A stretch of DNA of 64,000 nt from Promethearchaeota archaeon (lineage in GTDB: Archaea; Asgardarchaeota; Lokiarchaeia; Sigyniarchaeales; SOKP01). The translations under genes and the position numbers were made by a program. Positions 1-8,530 of this stretch are shown piece by piece; positions within the stretch are counted from its first letter, which is position 1; every line of letters starts with the position of its first letter. The stretch covers positions 78,224 to 142,223 of the forward strand of contig JAHPZJ010000010.1 in the NCBI GenBank assembly GCA_019058245.1. The letters run 5' to 3'. Under the pieces are notes generated by a model. That model worked only from the letters and a program-made list of their open reading frames with translations. It had not been told where the DNA came from and did not search any database.

Positions 1-63
1 ACTAAGCATCTGTGATAATTTCTCAATTTCATTTTCACTGTCTTTAGTAACCATTGATTTCAT
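1..63 (-). CDS. Partial hypothetical protein (N-terminus only)
   Basis: An open frame runs off the left edge of the window. Its first 21 residues read MKSMVTKDSENEIEKLSQML plus one more residue, with start codons at residues 1 and 4. It diverges from the ATP-grasp gene at 145. The acidic helical start is not enough to name a family, and nothing is claimed about function. Confidence 0.35.
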   Translation of the reverse strand, partial: MKSMVTKDSENEIEKLSQMLS

Positions 64-144
64 ATATGTTTTATAAGAACTTAAATTTATTTAAAAATTA
101 GTGCTATAGAATAATTAAGTAATTTATTTTTATGTGAAATTAAA

Positions 145-1017
145 ATGGAAGTAATGATAATAAGTCCTAATTCAAAGGATCCTGAAGTTCAAATTCTTTC
201 TAATGAATTTAAAAATCGTGGATATGAAGTTCGCTTTTTTATTCCATCAACAATTAAAGTCGGGATTGGATTCCAACCTAAATTTTCCGAACAGTTTGAT
301 CTTCTTGAGCCAAGAGCGGGATTAGTAAGAGGCTTTGGTGCTGCAGCTACTCAGAAAATATTTTCTAGACTTGATATTTTAAGGGCTATTGAAGAATATG
401 ATGTTAAATTAATTAATTCCAGAGAATCATTAGAGATTGCAAGTGATAAATTTTTAAGTTCTATATTTTTGGAAAAATATCAAATTCCAACACCAAAAAC
501 AATGATTTGTGAAGATTCCCATCAAGCTTTAAAAGCTTTTGATGAATTAGGGGGAGATTGTGTTTTAAAACCCCTATATGGCTCAAAAGGGATTGGTATA
601 ACTAGGTTGAATGATAGAGCTTTTGCCGAGAACGTGTTATATTCTCTAGATCAATTAAACCATGTTTTTTATTTACAAGAATTTATTGAGCATCAAAATC
701 GAGACATTAGGATCTTAGTATTAGGAGATAAGGTTATTGCTGGTATGTATCGAGTAAGTGATAGTTGGAAGTCAAATATTTATGCGGGTGCTAAAGCAGA
801 ACCTATTGAATTAACTAATGAATTAAAAAACCTTGCTATCAAAGCAGCAAAAGTAACAAAAACAAAAATAGCAGGTGTAGATATACTAGAAAGTGAAAAA
901 GGTTTTTCTGTAATTGAAGTAAATTCAATTCCCGGTTTTACAGCTTTACAAAAAGTATCAGATATAAATATTGCTGAAGAGATAATAAATTTCTTTCTTA
1001 ATGATGCTAAATCTTGA
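145..1017 (+). CDS. RimK-like ATP-grasp ligase
   Basis: The 290-residue protein has the size and motif order of RimK/MptN/LysX-type ATP-grasp amino-acid ligases, which join an amino acid (often glutamate) to a carboxylate using ATP. Visible motifs are the ATP-grasp lysine and glycine loop (VLKPLYGSKGIGI, about residues 140-152), the QEFIE and RDIRILVLG segments (about 186-205), and the metal-binding end AGVDIL...VIEVNSIPGF (about 243-267). In archaea this family includes the enzymes that glutamylate tetrahydromethanopterin or F420 and the LysW-linked lysine enzymes. The neighbours give no substrate clue, so the substrate is left open. It is a cytosolic protein with a plain ATG start. Confidence 0.85.
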   Translation: MEVMIISPNSKDPEVQILSNEFKNRGYEVRFFIPSTIKVGIGFQPKFSEQFDLLEPRAGLVRGFGAAATQKIFSRLDILRAIEEYDVKLINSRESLEIASDKFLSSIFLEKYQIPTPKTMICEDSHQALKAFDELGGDCVLKPLYGSKGIGITRLNDRAFAENVLYSLDQLNHVFYLQEFIEHQNRDIRILVLGDKVIAGMYRVSDSWKSNIYAGAKAEPIELTNELKNLAIKAAKVTKTKIAGVDILESEKGFSVIEVNSIPGFTALQKVSDINIAEEIINFFLNDAKS

Positions 1018-1062
1018 TGTTTTTAATTTAAAAATAAAAAAAAGATATTTTAATGTAGATGT

Positions 1063-1407
1063 TTATAGCTCTTCTATTAATGCAACTAAAAACGCAATAA
1101 CCAATAGGACACATGCCCAAATTCCTGCTCCAAATACTATAAGCAAAATTGCTAAAATGAGAAATGTAAGCCAATGAAAGGGGATTGGATCATTTGGTCT
1201 AAATCCTGTTATAAAGGTTATTATTACAATAACTAAACCAATAATGAAAATAAGGACTCTTTCTAAAGCTACTAAAGGCGCAACAAATCCATAATCTCGA
1301 TACCCTGGAAATCCTGCTAGATATAAAATTAGGAATACTAATCCTATGAATGCGCCGAGTATTACCAATATTTGTATTAAATTTTCATTTTTGTACTTCC
1401 TTGTCAT
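1063..1407 (-). CDS. Small integral membrane protein, function unknown
   Basis: The 114-residue protein is almost entirely hydrophobic, with about four predicted membrane segments. The first spans roughly residues 10-32, then about 42-66, then two closely spaced segments from about 78 to 112. The short N-terminus is basic (MTRKYKNEN) and the C-terminus ends EEL. No family is recognised. It converges on the ATP-grasp gene and diverges from the DUF1028 gene. Confidence 0.7.
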   Translation of the reverse strand: MTRKYKNENLIQILVILGAFIGLVFLILYLAGFPGYRDYGFVAPLVALERVLIFIIGLVIVIITFITGFRPNDPIPFHWLTFLILAILLIVFGAGIWACVLLVIAFLVALIEEL

Positions 1408-1551
1408 ATTCTATCATCTTTTTTTTAATGAATATTTTTTATTAAGATTCTAAATAATAAAAGCATTTAATATTTTCTTTTCTGAAATATTGAAAAGTAT
1501 TATAAATGGGATTATAAATCTTTATTTAACATTTAAGCCAATTTAATAATT

Positions 1552-2496
1552 ATGAGCTTAAAGTACAATCAAACAAAAAATAAAATTATTGCCCATACAT
1601 ATTCTATTGTTGCCAGAGACCCTAAAACAGGCGAAATGGGTGTTGGAGTACAGAGTCACTGGTTTTCGGTGGGGAGTGTTGTCTCTTGGGGAGAGGCAGG
1701 AATTGGAGTTGTCGCAACACAATCACTTACGAATAAGTCTTTTGGATTACGAGGGCTTGATCTTCTAAAAGAAGGAAAATCTCCTCAAGAAGCTATAGAT
1801 ATACTACTCTCAGATGATGAAGGGAGAGATGTAAGGCAAGTTTCTATTCTGGATACTAAAGGAAGGGTAGCTACCCATACAGGATCAAAGTGTATTAAGC
1901 ATGCTGGTCACAAATTAGGAAATAATTTTTCTGTTCAAGCAAATTTAATGCTTTCTGACAAGGTATGGCCAGTTATGGCTGAAGTATATGAAAAAAGTGA
2001 GAATCTATCATTACCAGAGCGAATTGTTAAAAGTCTAGAAGCGGCAGAATCAGTTGGAGGAGATATAAGAGGAAAGCAGTCTGCCGCTTTATTGATTGTT
2101 GCTGGTGAATCAACAGAAAATAAATGGGAAGACCTTCTTATCGATCTTAGAGTAGAGGATCATATAGAACCATTAAAAGAGTTAAACAGATTACTAAAAG
2201 TTTATCGCGCATATGAGCATATGAACAATGGGGATCTTGCTATAGAAAAAGGTGATATAGATATTGCATTTAAAGAATATGAAACTGCTCAGAAAATGCT
2301 CCCAGAAATCCTAGAAATAAAATTTTGGGTAGCTGTCTCTTTAGCTAATCAGAAAAGGATGAATAAGGCGACTGAGTTGTTTAAAGAAGTTTTCAAGAAA
2401 GATAAAAATTGGCGTATTCTTACAGAAAGACTCCCGCATTCAGAATTATTAAATCTAAGTGATGATGATCTAAAAAAAATTTTATCATTAAAATAG
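1552..2496 (+). CDS. DUF1028-family Ntn-hydrolase-like protein with C-terminal repeat domain
   Basis: The first ~220 of 314 residues match the DUF1028 family: HTYSIVARDPKTGEMGVGVQ near the start, then VVATQSLTN, ALD/GLRGLDLLKEGKSPQEA and a QVSILDTKGRVATHTG strand. The family has an Ntn-hydrolase fold but its substrate is not established. The C-terminal ~90 residues are helical and TPR-like (GDIDIAFKEYETAQKMLPE..., KATELFKEVFKKD), as in other long DUF1028 proteins. The ATG follows an A/T-rich promoter-like stretch (TATAAATC-type sequence about 30 nt upstream). Family assignment is firm and function is unknown. Confidence 0.85.
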   Translation: MSLKYNQTKNKIIAHTYSIVARDPKTGEMGVGVQSHWFSVGSVVSWGEAGIGVVATQSLTNKSFGLRGLDLLKEGKSPQEAIDILLSDDEGRDVRQVSILDTKGRVATHTGSKCIKHAGHKLGNNFSVQANLMLSDKVWPVMAEVYEKSENLSLPERIVKSLEAAESVGGDIRGKQSAALLIVAGESTENKWEDLLIDLRVEDHIEPLKELNRLLKVYRAYEHMNNGDLAIEKGDIDIAFKEYETAQKMLPEILEIKFWVAVSLANQKRMNKATELFKEVFKKDKNWRILTERLPHSELLNLSDDDLKKILSLK

Positions 2497-2579
2497 CATT
2501 ACTGAGGGTTAATCCTTAATTCATTGATATTATCACGATATTTTTTAGTTTTAAATAATATCGTTATTGAAAGAAAAAT

Positions 2580-2744
2580 GTGATTGAAGAAAAAATTGCA
2601 CGTTATAAAAATGGAATTATTACTGCAAAAGAGCTATCTAAAGGAAGATATGCTGATCGAACTTACTATGATAATTTAATTTCTAAATTTGAAAGGATAT
2701 TAAGGTTCTACGAAGATTTAAAAACTTGGAAAGAATTCACATAA
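2580..2744 (+). CDS. Possible small protein, 54 residues
   Basis: A GTG-initiated open frame of 54 residues lies in the otherwise empty 370-base stretch after the DUF1028 gene. It reads MIEEKIARYKNGIITAKELS and ends in KTWKEFT. The composition (charged, aromatic, helix-forming) is protein-like rather than random for so AT-rich a region. No family is recognised. An alternative is chance, since nothing but composition supports it. Confidence 0.4.
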   Translation: MIEEKIARYKNGIITAKELSKGRYADRTYYDNLISKFERILRFYEDLKTWKEFT

Positions 2745-2869
2745 GTTTAAGTATATAATTATTTCTCAAATCCTTAATATTAATCGAATCTATATTATAT
2801 ATAGAATGTAATGTTCATACATCTCTTAGAGTTAAGTTTTCTATTTTTACATTGATTTATTTACTCATA

Positions 2870-3478
2870 TTAAAATAAATGTAGTCCAAATTCTTTTTTT
2901 AAAATTTGATAAATTTTGTGCATAGGTAAACCTAATACATTTGAAGTAGAACCAATTATCTTACTTATAAACAAGTTTGCTTTATCCATTATTGAATAGG
3001 CTCCAGCTCTTCCCTTCCATTCATTAGTTTTGATATATTGCCATATTTCTTCATCAGTGAGTTCAAGGAATTCGACAATTGTGGTATCAGTATCAAAGAT
3101 AATTTTAGAAGTTTGAATATCAGTAATTGCGATTCCTGTAATTAGTTTATGAGATTTTCCTACTAATCTTTTAAGAATACTAAATGCTTGTTCCTCATTA
3201 TGAGCTTTTCCAATAATTTCTCCATTAAGTAATACAATAGTATCTGCAGCAATAATAATTCCGTCTATTTTCTTTTTTATTAATTCATTTTTTGCATATA
3301 ACATTTTTGCTTTAGCGAGTTCTTTCACAAGTTCAATTGCATTTGGAAATTTTGTTTTGTATTTCTCTTCTTTAATATTAGTGACAAATATTTCAAATGG
3401 AATTAGCGCGCGTTTGAGGATTTCACTTCGATCACTTGATTTTGAAGCGAGGATAATTCTTTTCAAAATTATTATCAC
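2870..3478 (-). CDS. Maf-like nucleotide pyrophosphatase
   Basis: The 202-residue protein carries the Maf/Ham1-fold signatures: the N-terminal ILASKSSDRSEILKR loop (about residues 9-23), AADTIVLLNGEIIGKA with the conserved Asp (about 77-92), and WKGRAGAYSI (about 153-162). Maf proteins hydrolyse nucleoside triphosphates such as dTTP/UTP or modified NTPs to monophosphate and pyrophosphate. They are usually viewed as house-cleaning or septum-related enzymes. The first few residues before RIILAS are an extension, so an internal start is possible. Confidence 0.9.
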   Translation of the reverse strand: MIIILKRIILASKSSDRSEILKRALIPFEIFVTNIKEEKYKTKFPNAIELVKELAKAKMLYAKNELIKKKIDGIIIAADTIVLLNGEIIGKAHNEEQAFSILKRLVGKSHKLITGIAITDIQTSKIIFDTDTTIVEFLELTDEEIWQYIKTNEWKGRAGAYSIMDKANLFISKIIGSTSNVLGLPMHKIYQILKKEFGLHLF

Positions 3479-3642
3479 ATTCTTGAAATTTGATATTTGT
3501 CTTAGAAAAAGTTCATTATTTTAGTAAATTTTTGTATTTAGTATTATTTAAAATAAACAATTTCATTTGTCTTAGAAATAAATTTATTTGACTAATTTTT
3601 ATACCCAAATATCAACTAATTATTAATTAAATCAATCTAATT

Positions 3643-4746
3643 ATGGAATACTTTTGGATTTGTTATTTATTAATTTTATTTTCTTTTTTTTTTATTCTTT
3701 TTAGTTATTTGCATTTTGCTTATAAACCAAACGTTCTAAATAACTTACTTGGATTTGGGGCTACCTTTTTTGTTTTTTTTAATATAGCTATGATGTTGGT
3801 ATTAATGAATCAGGATCTCGCACTTCGTCCATTTTTTATACCTTTTTGGTTATTTATTTTTGGGATTCCCATACTAACTGTAGGTATCTTAATTATTTTC
3901 AGTACTGGATTGTCTTTTTTAGCTAAAAACATATCTAATAAAGATTTATCTAAATATAAACAAAAAATAATTAGAAAAAACGCCAACTTAAGTAAATATA
4001 AAAAAGACATCCTTCGAAAGTCTAATCATGTTTTAATTTTTATTTGTTTTCTAATTGCTTGGTATATTGGTTTAGTACTTGCCAACCATTTTACTGGAAG
4101 CTCAAAAGGAATGATCCCTGAAGAAAATAATATGCTTTTATTATATTTCAAAATTGTAAGTACCCCAAATTCAATTGCAAATGTTCTTTTTTCACTAGGA
4201 TGGTTTTATTATCTATTATTTGTTATATTTTATATTTTAAATCTATTTATGCTTGCTAATGAGTTTACAAGAAAATCTCGTTTTATTTCTTTCCCTTTTA
4301 ATTTTTTTTCTAAAGTTTATCTTTCAAATGAGGAACAAGAGAATTATGGGACTTATCTTTATTTTACGATTGGTCAGATGTTTGCTTCCTTTATTTGTCC
4401 TCCAATGGTATTTCTTGCTATTTTAGGTATAAGTTCTATTGGTGATTTGATGACAAGTCAAATAGGTATAAGAATCGGAAAAAAACATATTTCTTGGAAT
4501 CAAGATAAAACTTGGGAAGGCGCTCTAGCAGGAATAATTACAACTTTTATTATTAGTTTTTTTTTTATAGGTTTATTTTGGTCTATAATTTTTTGTATTA
4601 TTTTTTTTGCGTTTGACATTTTAACAAACAAACCAATCAAAGTATCAGACAATCTCCTAATCCCAATTGGTCTAAGCATATCATTTATATTCATCAGATT
4701 TTTTTGTAATTTTAATTCTTTTTCTATTATAGTTCAATGGCTTTAA
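3643..4746 (+). CDS. CTP-transferase/polyprenol-kinase-like membrane protein
   Basis: The 367-residue multi-pass membrane protein has about nine hydrophobic segments. A C-terminal signature GDLMTSQIGIRIGKKHISW followed by DKTWEGALAG (about residues 266-298) is typical of the CDP-diglyceride synthase / dolichol kinase superfamily, where the G-K-x-W/K-x-W-E-G loop binds the nucleotide. A likely job is a lipid-linked phosphotransfer with CTP at the membrane. Which lipid cannot be told. It is followed 52 nt later by a paralogous gene on the same strand, and the pair may be co-transcribed. Synthesis of CDP-archaeol or phosphorylation of a polyprenol are both possible. Confidence 0.65.
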   Translation: MEYFWICYLLILFSFFFILFSYLHFAYKPNVLNNLLGFGATFFVFFNIAMMLVLMNQDLALRPFFIPFWLFIFGIPILTVGILIIFSTGLSFLAKNISNKDLSKYKQKIIRKNANLSKYKKDILRKSNHVLIFICFLIAWYIGLVLANHFTGSSKGMIPEENNMLLLYFKIVSTPNSIANVLFSLGWFYYLLFVIFYILNLFMLANEFTRKSRFISFPFNFFSKVYLSNEEQENYGTYLYFTIGQMFASFICPPMVFLAILGISSIGDLMTSQIGIRIGKKHISWNQDKTWEGALAGIITTFIISFFFIGLFWSIIFCIIFFAFDILTNKPIKVSDNLLIPIGLSISFIFIRFFCNFNSFSIIVQWL

Positions 4747-4798
4747 ATCCTATAATCCTATTTTAAGGCAGTAAAAATTTTTAAATCATTCAGCTTTA

Positions 4799-5842
4799 AT
4801 GGTTAACAGTATGTACTTTTTACCTACAAGCATAATTTTCATTGGATATTTTATTTTAACCTTAATTTATACCTTAAAAAATAGGAAGGAAAAGATCAAA
4901 AATCACTTATTTAGTAATGAACTAGTAATCGCTTCATTATTTTTATTAGCAGGAATTTTATATCCCTATATCTATAGCTTTCATTCACCAAATTTAAGTC
5001 AAAATTCATTAAATTATTTATGGTTATTTACATCCACCATTTTTCTAGTTGAAATGGGTGTTTGGTTTCTTACCTTAATATATAATACTATTATTTCAAA
5101 AAGAAATCCTAAAATTATGGCTGAACGGGATTATAATAAATTTTGTGAAGACTTTAATAATAATTGGCAAGATAATTTAAAATCTGAAGTTGGTCGTAAA
5201 TTATTACACTTATTTACATGTTTTGTGATTTTTTTTTTTTGGACATTAGGAACTATCCTTGATAATTTGGGTATTTTATCTCAATGGGGATTAGATTATT
5301 ATAGTTTTTCTTACTGGTTAATAGTCACTGTAGGATTTGGATTTGTCATAATGTTTCAAGTCGCTGACTTGACACGATTAAATAAATTTTATATGCTCCC
5401 TAATTGGGCTAAGCGTTGGTATCGAGACATGAAACAAAGTGAACTAAATACATTTATAGCCTCTACTCCCTTAGTATTATCTTTTATTCCATTTCTTTTT
5501 GCACCCTTTCCTATTTTCGCTTCAGTAGCATTAATCACAACAGGTGCAGATGCTGTAGCATGTTTAATCGGTAAAAAATATGGAAAACACTATCTAAAAA
5601 CAAATTCTAAAAAAACAATTGAGGGTTTTATTGCAGGAGGGTTTACTACTTTTATGATAGTAATTTTCATTTCTATAATATATAATCCTTGGTTACAAGT
5701 AGGTTTTGAAAAAATAATTTTTATGAGCTTGATTGCTACTTCTTTATTTTTATTAGTTGATGCATTTGCCAAAAATATATCTGATAATATTTTAAATCCA
5801 TTATTAACCGGATTTGGAATGTGGATAATATTTTTGATTTAA
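4799..5842 (+). CDS. Dolichol/phytol-kinase-like membrane protein
   Basis: This 347-residue polytopic membrane protein shares the C-terminal signature of the previous gene (TTGADAVACLIGKKYGKHYL, KKTIEGFIAGG, about residues 246-285). It also has a central EVGRKLLHLFTCFVIFFF segment (about 137-154), the R-K-x-x-H motif seen in dolichol-, phytol- and DGK1-type CTP-dependent lipid kinases. It probably phosphorylates an isoprenoid alcohol using CTP or a related nucleotide. Tandem arrangement with gene 3643 suggests a joint role in archaeal lipid or polyprenol metabolism. The substrate is inferred only at class level. Confidence 0.65.
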   Translation: MVNSMYFLPTSIIFIGYFILTLIYTLKNRKEKIKNHLFSNELVIASLFLLAGILYPYIYSFHSPNLSQNSLNYLWLFTSTIFLVEMGVWFLTLIYNTIISKRNPKIMAERDYNKFCEDFNNNWQDNLKSEVGRKLLHLFTCFVIFFFWTLGTILDNLGILSQWGLDYYSFSYWLIVTVGFGFVIMFQVADLTRLNKFYMLPNWAKRWYRDMKQSELNTFIASTPLVLSFIPFLFAPFPIFASVALITTGADAVACLIGKKYGKHYLKTNSKKTIEGFIAGGFTTFMIVIFISIIYNPWLQVGFEKIIFMSLIATSLFLLVDAFAKNISDNILNPLLTGFGMWIIFLI

Positions 5843-5885
5843 AATTATTAAATATTAAAAAATACCAATAAGAAGTTAATAATTT

Positions 5886-6176
5886 TTATCCTCCAAAATA
5901 AATATAAATGAAAACAACTTGATCTTCATCCTTTAGTAATGTTTCCAAGAATTTATCGTGACGATAGCTCCTCCCATTGATAATAATTGAAAGAAGTTTG
6001 TTAAAAACACCCCTTTCTCCTTTTTCCCAGATTAAGTCAATAAATTTATTACCATATTTTTGTCCAAAGTAATCAATTAATTCATTTAAAGTCAATTCTT
6101 TATCAAATTCAAGAACTTCGAACACATTTTTAGTAATTTCATTAAAAGGCGGAGAAAATTCGAGATTTAACTTCAT
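5886..6176 (-). CDS. MoaD/SAMP-like ubiquitin-fold protein ending in GG
   Basis: The 96-residue protein has the length and ending of the beta-grasp MoaD/ThiS/SAMP group. It starts with a beta strand (MKLNLEFSPPF), has a LTLNELIDYFGQKYG helix region, an IIINGRSYRHDKFLETLLKDEDQVVF segment matching the usual (V)NG...T.L.DGD.V.., and a C-terminal YFGG. The terminal diglycine is where an E1-like enzyme would adenylate it, for sulfur transfer (molybdopterin, thiolated tRNA) or protein conjugation. No molybdopterin or E1 genes are nearby, so the two roles cannot be separated. Confidence 0.75.
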   Translation of the reverse strand: MKLNLEFSPPFNEITKNVFEVLEFDKELTLNELIDYFGQKYGNKFIDLIWEKGERGVFNKLLSIIINGRSYRHDKFLETLLKDEDQVVFIYIYFGG

Positions 6177-6296
6177 TTTTAATGATAATGCTTTCTTTTT
6201 ATATTTTCTATAAATTAAATATTAACAACTGATTAAAAAGTTGATTATAATAAAAAATAAAAAATTTAGAGAAGAATTTTTATATTCAATTTTGAA

Positions 6297-6497
6297 TTAA
6301 TCATCTTCTTTTGCTTCTTTCATCCCTTTCTTTATCCCTTTCTTCAAGCTTCCAGATTTAACAGCTTTTTTCGCACCTTTACCAGCTGCTTCTGAACCTG
6401 TTACTCCTTCTACTAATTTTCCTAAACCTTTTGCGAAACCTTTCTTTATTTTCTTTCCCATTTTACTTTTCTTCTTTTTTTCTTCGTCGTCACCCAT
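6297..6497 (-). CDS. Small lysine-rich protein, unknown function
   Basis: The 66-residue protein is about one third lysine, with glycine/alanine repeats (KKIKKGFAKGLGKLVEGV, KGAKKAVKSGSLKKGIKKGM) and acidic ends. It has no cysteine, aromatic core or recognisable fold. It could be a nucleic-acid-binding or chaperone-like peptide, or an amphipathic membrane-binding one. This is inference from composition only. ATG start, free-standing between the ubiquitin-fold gene and thyA. Confidence 0.55.
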   Translation of the reverse strand: MGDDEEKKKKSKMGKKIKKGFAKGLGKLVEGVTGSEAAGKGAKKAVKSGSLKKGIKKGMKEAKEDD

Positions 6498-6789
6498 TAT
6501 ATTTCAACCTCTTGTCTATTTATAAGTTTATACGTCTTTTTTTTTTTCTTTAAAATCAATTCAGTTATAAAAAAAGTAAATTCATATATTAAGATAATGT
6601 CAATTCTGATATAATAAATGTTTTGAAAATCTAAAATAATGTACCTTTAAAAGAAACGATTTAAATGAATTAATAATTCAATGAACTCAATAATTTTTTT
6701 ATTAAAATTTTAACAAATATATTCTAATATTGTAAATAGTAAATATCCCTATCAATAAATAACAAATTAATAGTTTTGTACAGTTCAAA

Positions 6790-7794
6790 ATGGCTAAAGT
6801 ATTTTTTATTTCAAAAAATAATGTTCGAGATGCTTGGTTGTCTGCTTTAGGTCAAATATTATATAATGGTGATGATATTAAAACTGAGTATGATAAGCCA
6901 GAAGATCCTCCTTCTAAGGATGCTTCAGTTTTAATAGAAATAAAAGATCCTTTCAGTAGTCCTATAACACGAAAAGATAAAACTCTAAAAATAAAATCTA
7001 AATTTGGCAACTCTTATGAAATCTATGGCAGTATAGCCGATACTTATTTAATAGGATCGATTCAAAGTGGTTATATTGAAGAGATTTTGGATGGAATAAA
7101 TGATCATTATTTATTTGAGTCTGGAGCGAGTTTTCCATATTCTTATCATGATAGAATTTTCAATTATACTCCTTACGCTCTTGAGGATACTATCCACACC
7201 TATTATGATGTAGATTTTGTTGAAAGTGAATTTGTTAAAAAACATCAGAAGTTAATTAAAGCAGAAATGATAAAATTTTCAGAAGATAAGGTTATATGGA
7301 AATTAAAGAATGGTGTGGAATTTGAATTAGATAAAAATATTTCGCAGAGAATGGGAATAAAACAAATACCATTAGGTATTCTTAATTTTCCAAGAATCAA
7401 CCAAATTGAATATATTATAAATAAATTAAAAGAAAAACCATATAGTCGCCGAGCACAAGCAATAACTTGGAGACCACTTATAGACCCCTTTCATGTAGAT
7501 CCTCCTTGTTTGCAACGAATCTATATGCGAATTAAAGAAGGGAAGTTATTAATGCAGACAACATGGAGAAGTAGAGATTTATTCAGAGCTTGGGAAGCTA
7601 ATGTAAATGGAATGATTAGAATCCAAAAATATGTTGCTGAAAAATTAGATGTAGAAATTGGTCATTATTTGGATTTCAGCAATTCACTTCATATTTATGG
7701 AAGAACTATTTCTGAAGTAAAAGATATGCTAGAACGCATGAAAAGTAGAGGAGCATTACCTGAAGAAATTATTAATAAGATGGAAGGAGAATGA
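6790..7794 (+). CDS. thyA: Thymidylate synthase (archaeal ThyA type)
   Basis: The 334-residue protein has the ThyA catalytic half intact. The phosphate-binding RRAQAITWRP is around residues 219-228. The nucleophile region DPPCLQRIYMRI has Cys240. TTWRSRDLFRAWEANVNGM and the dUMP-contact DFSNSLHIYGR follow. It makes dTMP from dUMP with methylene-tetrahydropterin/folate. The N-terminal ~170 residues are divergent, as in other archaeal ThyA-like proteins, so the one-carbon donor may be a methanopterin derivative. This is the usual view for archaea, not visible here. It starts with ATG at MAKVFF and stands alone, 32 nt before the end of a convergent TetR gene. Confidence 0.9.
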   Translation: MAKVFFISKNNVRDAWLSALGQILYNGDDIKTEYDKPEDPPSKDASVLIEIKDPFSSPITRKDKTLKIKSKFGNSYEIYGSIADTYLIGSIQSGYIEEILDGINDHYLFESGASFPYSYHDRIFNYTPYALEDTIHTYYDVDFVESEFVKKHQKLIKAEMIKFSEDKVIWKLKNGVEFELDKNISQRMGIKQIPLGILNFPRINQIEYIINKLKEKPYSRRAQAITWRPLIDPFHVDPPCLQRIYMRIKEGKLLMQTTWRSRDLFRAWEANVNGMIRIQKYVAEKLDVEIGHYLDFSNSLHIYGRTISEVKDMLERMKSRGALPEEIINKMEGE

Positions 7795-7825
7795 TATTCA
7801 CAAAACACGTTTTTTAAATATAGTT

Positions 7826-8440
7826 TTAAGTTTCACGTAAATAATTCAAAGAAAAAATAACTAGGTTTGAAAGAAAATCAATTATTTTTTCATCTGTATC
7901 AAATAATTCCATTATAGATAAATGATGATATAAAATCGCATTAATAAGATTATAAATAAAGATAAAAGTCTCAACTAATTTTTTCTCAGGTATTTGCTTA
8001 AAGCTTTCATTTGTCATTCTTAATTCTTGTGCCATATTTTTGAAAAAAATAAAAACTTCCTTTTTCTGTGAATTAAGTAGGTTTTTATCAGATTGTATAG
8101 CAGATCTAAAAGCTATTATGTATCCTTTGTTTTCAAGATGATTCTTATATAATTCTAAAATAAAATGATTGAGGAATTCTCTAATGTTTTTATTATTGAC
8201 ACTTATTAAATTAATTCTTTTAAAAAAGTGTTTCATTGATTCCTCAAAATATTTTCTTATTATATCTTCTTTTCCCTTAGGAAAATATTTATATATAGTA
8301 CCTATACTAATTTTAGCTGATTTTGCTACATGATTGGTGCTTGTTTTATGATATCCCCTTTTTAAAATTAGTGTGAAAAATGTTTTATAAATCAAATCTA
8401 TTTTTTCTTGTTTATTTCGTGAAAATTTTTTAGATGACAT
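7826..8440 (-). CDS. TetR-family transcriptional regulator
   Basis: From the start at MSSKKFSRNKQEKID the protein is about 204 residues. A longer frame reaches 8497 but would begin inside a predicted operator with a hydrophobic, unlikely N-terminus. The N-terminal DNA-binding domain is clear: RGYHKTSTNHVAKSAKISIGTIYKYFPKGKEDII, the TetR helix-turn-helix followed by the Y-x-Y/H-F segment. The C-terminal ligand domain is helical and divergent. It is divergent from the methyltransferase gene at 8531, and two near-palindromes lie in the shared promoter region (8455-8470, 8480-8499). It probably represses itself and the methyltransferase, released by an unknown ligand. Confidence 0.85.
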   Translation of the reverse strand: MSSKKFSRNKQEKIDLIYKTFFTLILKRGYHKTSTNHVAKSAKISIGTIYKYFPKGKEDIIRKYFEESMKHFFKRINLISVNNKNIREFLNHFILELYKNHLENKGYIIAFRSAIQSDKNLLNSQKKEVFIFFKNMAQELRMTNESFKQIPEKKLVETFIFIYNLINAILYHHLSIMELFDTDEKIIDFLSNLVIFSLNYLRET

Positions 8441-8454
8441 AATAATTACAATAA

Positions 8455-8470
8455 ATGAGCAATTACTCAT
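8455..8470. promoter_or_regulatory. Predicted TetR operator 1 (ATGAG-N6-CTCAT palindrome)
   Basis: ATGAGCAATTACTCAT is palindromic except for one base pair. It lies 15 nt upstream of the regulator start and shares its GAG...CTC half-sites with the second palindrome at 8480. The two centres are 27 bp apart. Position and symmetry suggest a binding site for the adjacent TetR-type repressor (inference). Confidence 0.55.
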
Positions 8471-8479
8471 AAAGTTTAT

Positions 8480-8499
8480 AAGCGAGTAAATACTCACTT
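8480..8499. promoter_or_regulatory. Predicted TetR operator 2 (AAGCGAGTAAATACTCACTT)
   Basis: This 20-bp near-palindrome has GAGTA-AA-TACTC arms and a matching AAG/CTT outer pair with one mismatch. It sits about 30 nt upstream of the methyltransferase start, where it would cover the archaeal TATA/BRE region. It shares half-sites with the palindrome at 8455, so both are probably bound by the divergent TetR-family protein (inference). Confidence 0.6.
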
Positions 8500-8530
8500 A
8501 TTATAATATAATTAAAACAAATATTTAAAC

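Noticed and set aside
7826..8497. Longer start for the TetR regulator (ATG at 8497)
   Set aside because: It would put the start inside a palindromic operator and add a hydrophobic leader (MSIYSLINFMSNCSF) not typical of TetR proteins. The ATG at 8440 fits better.
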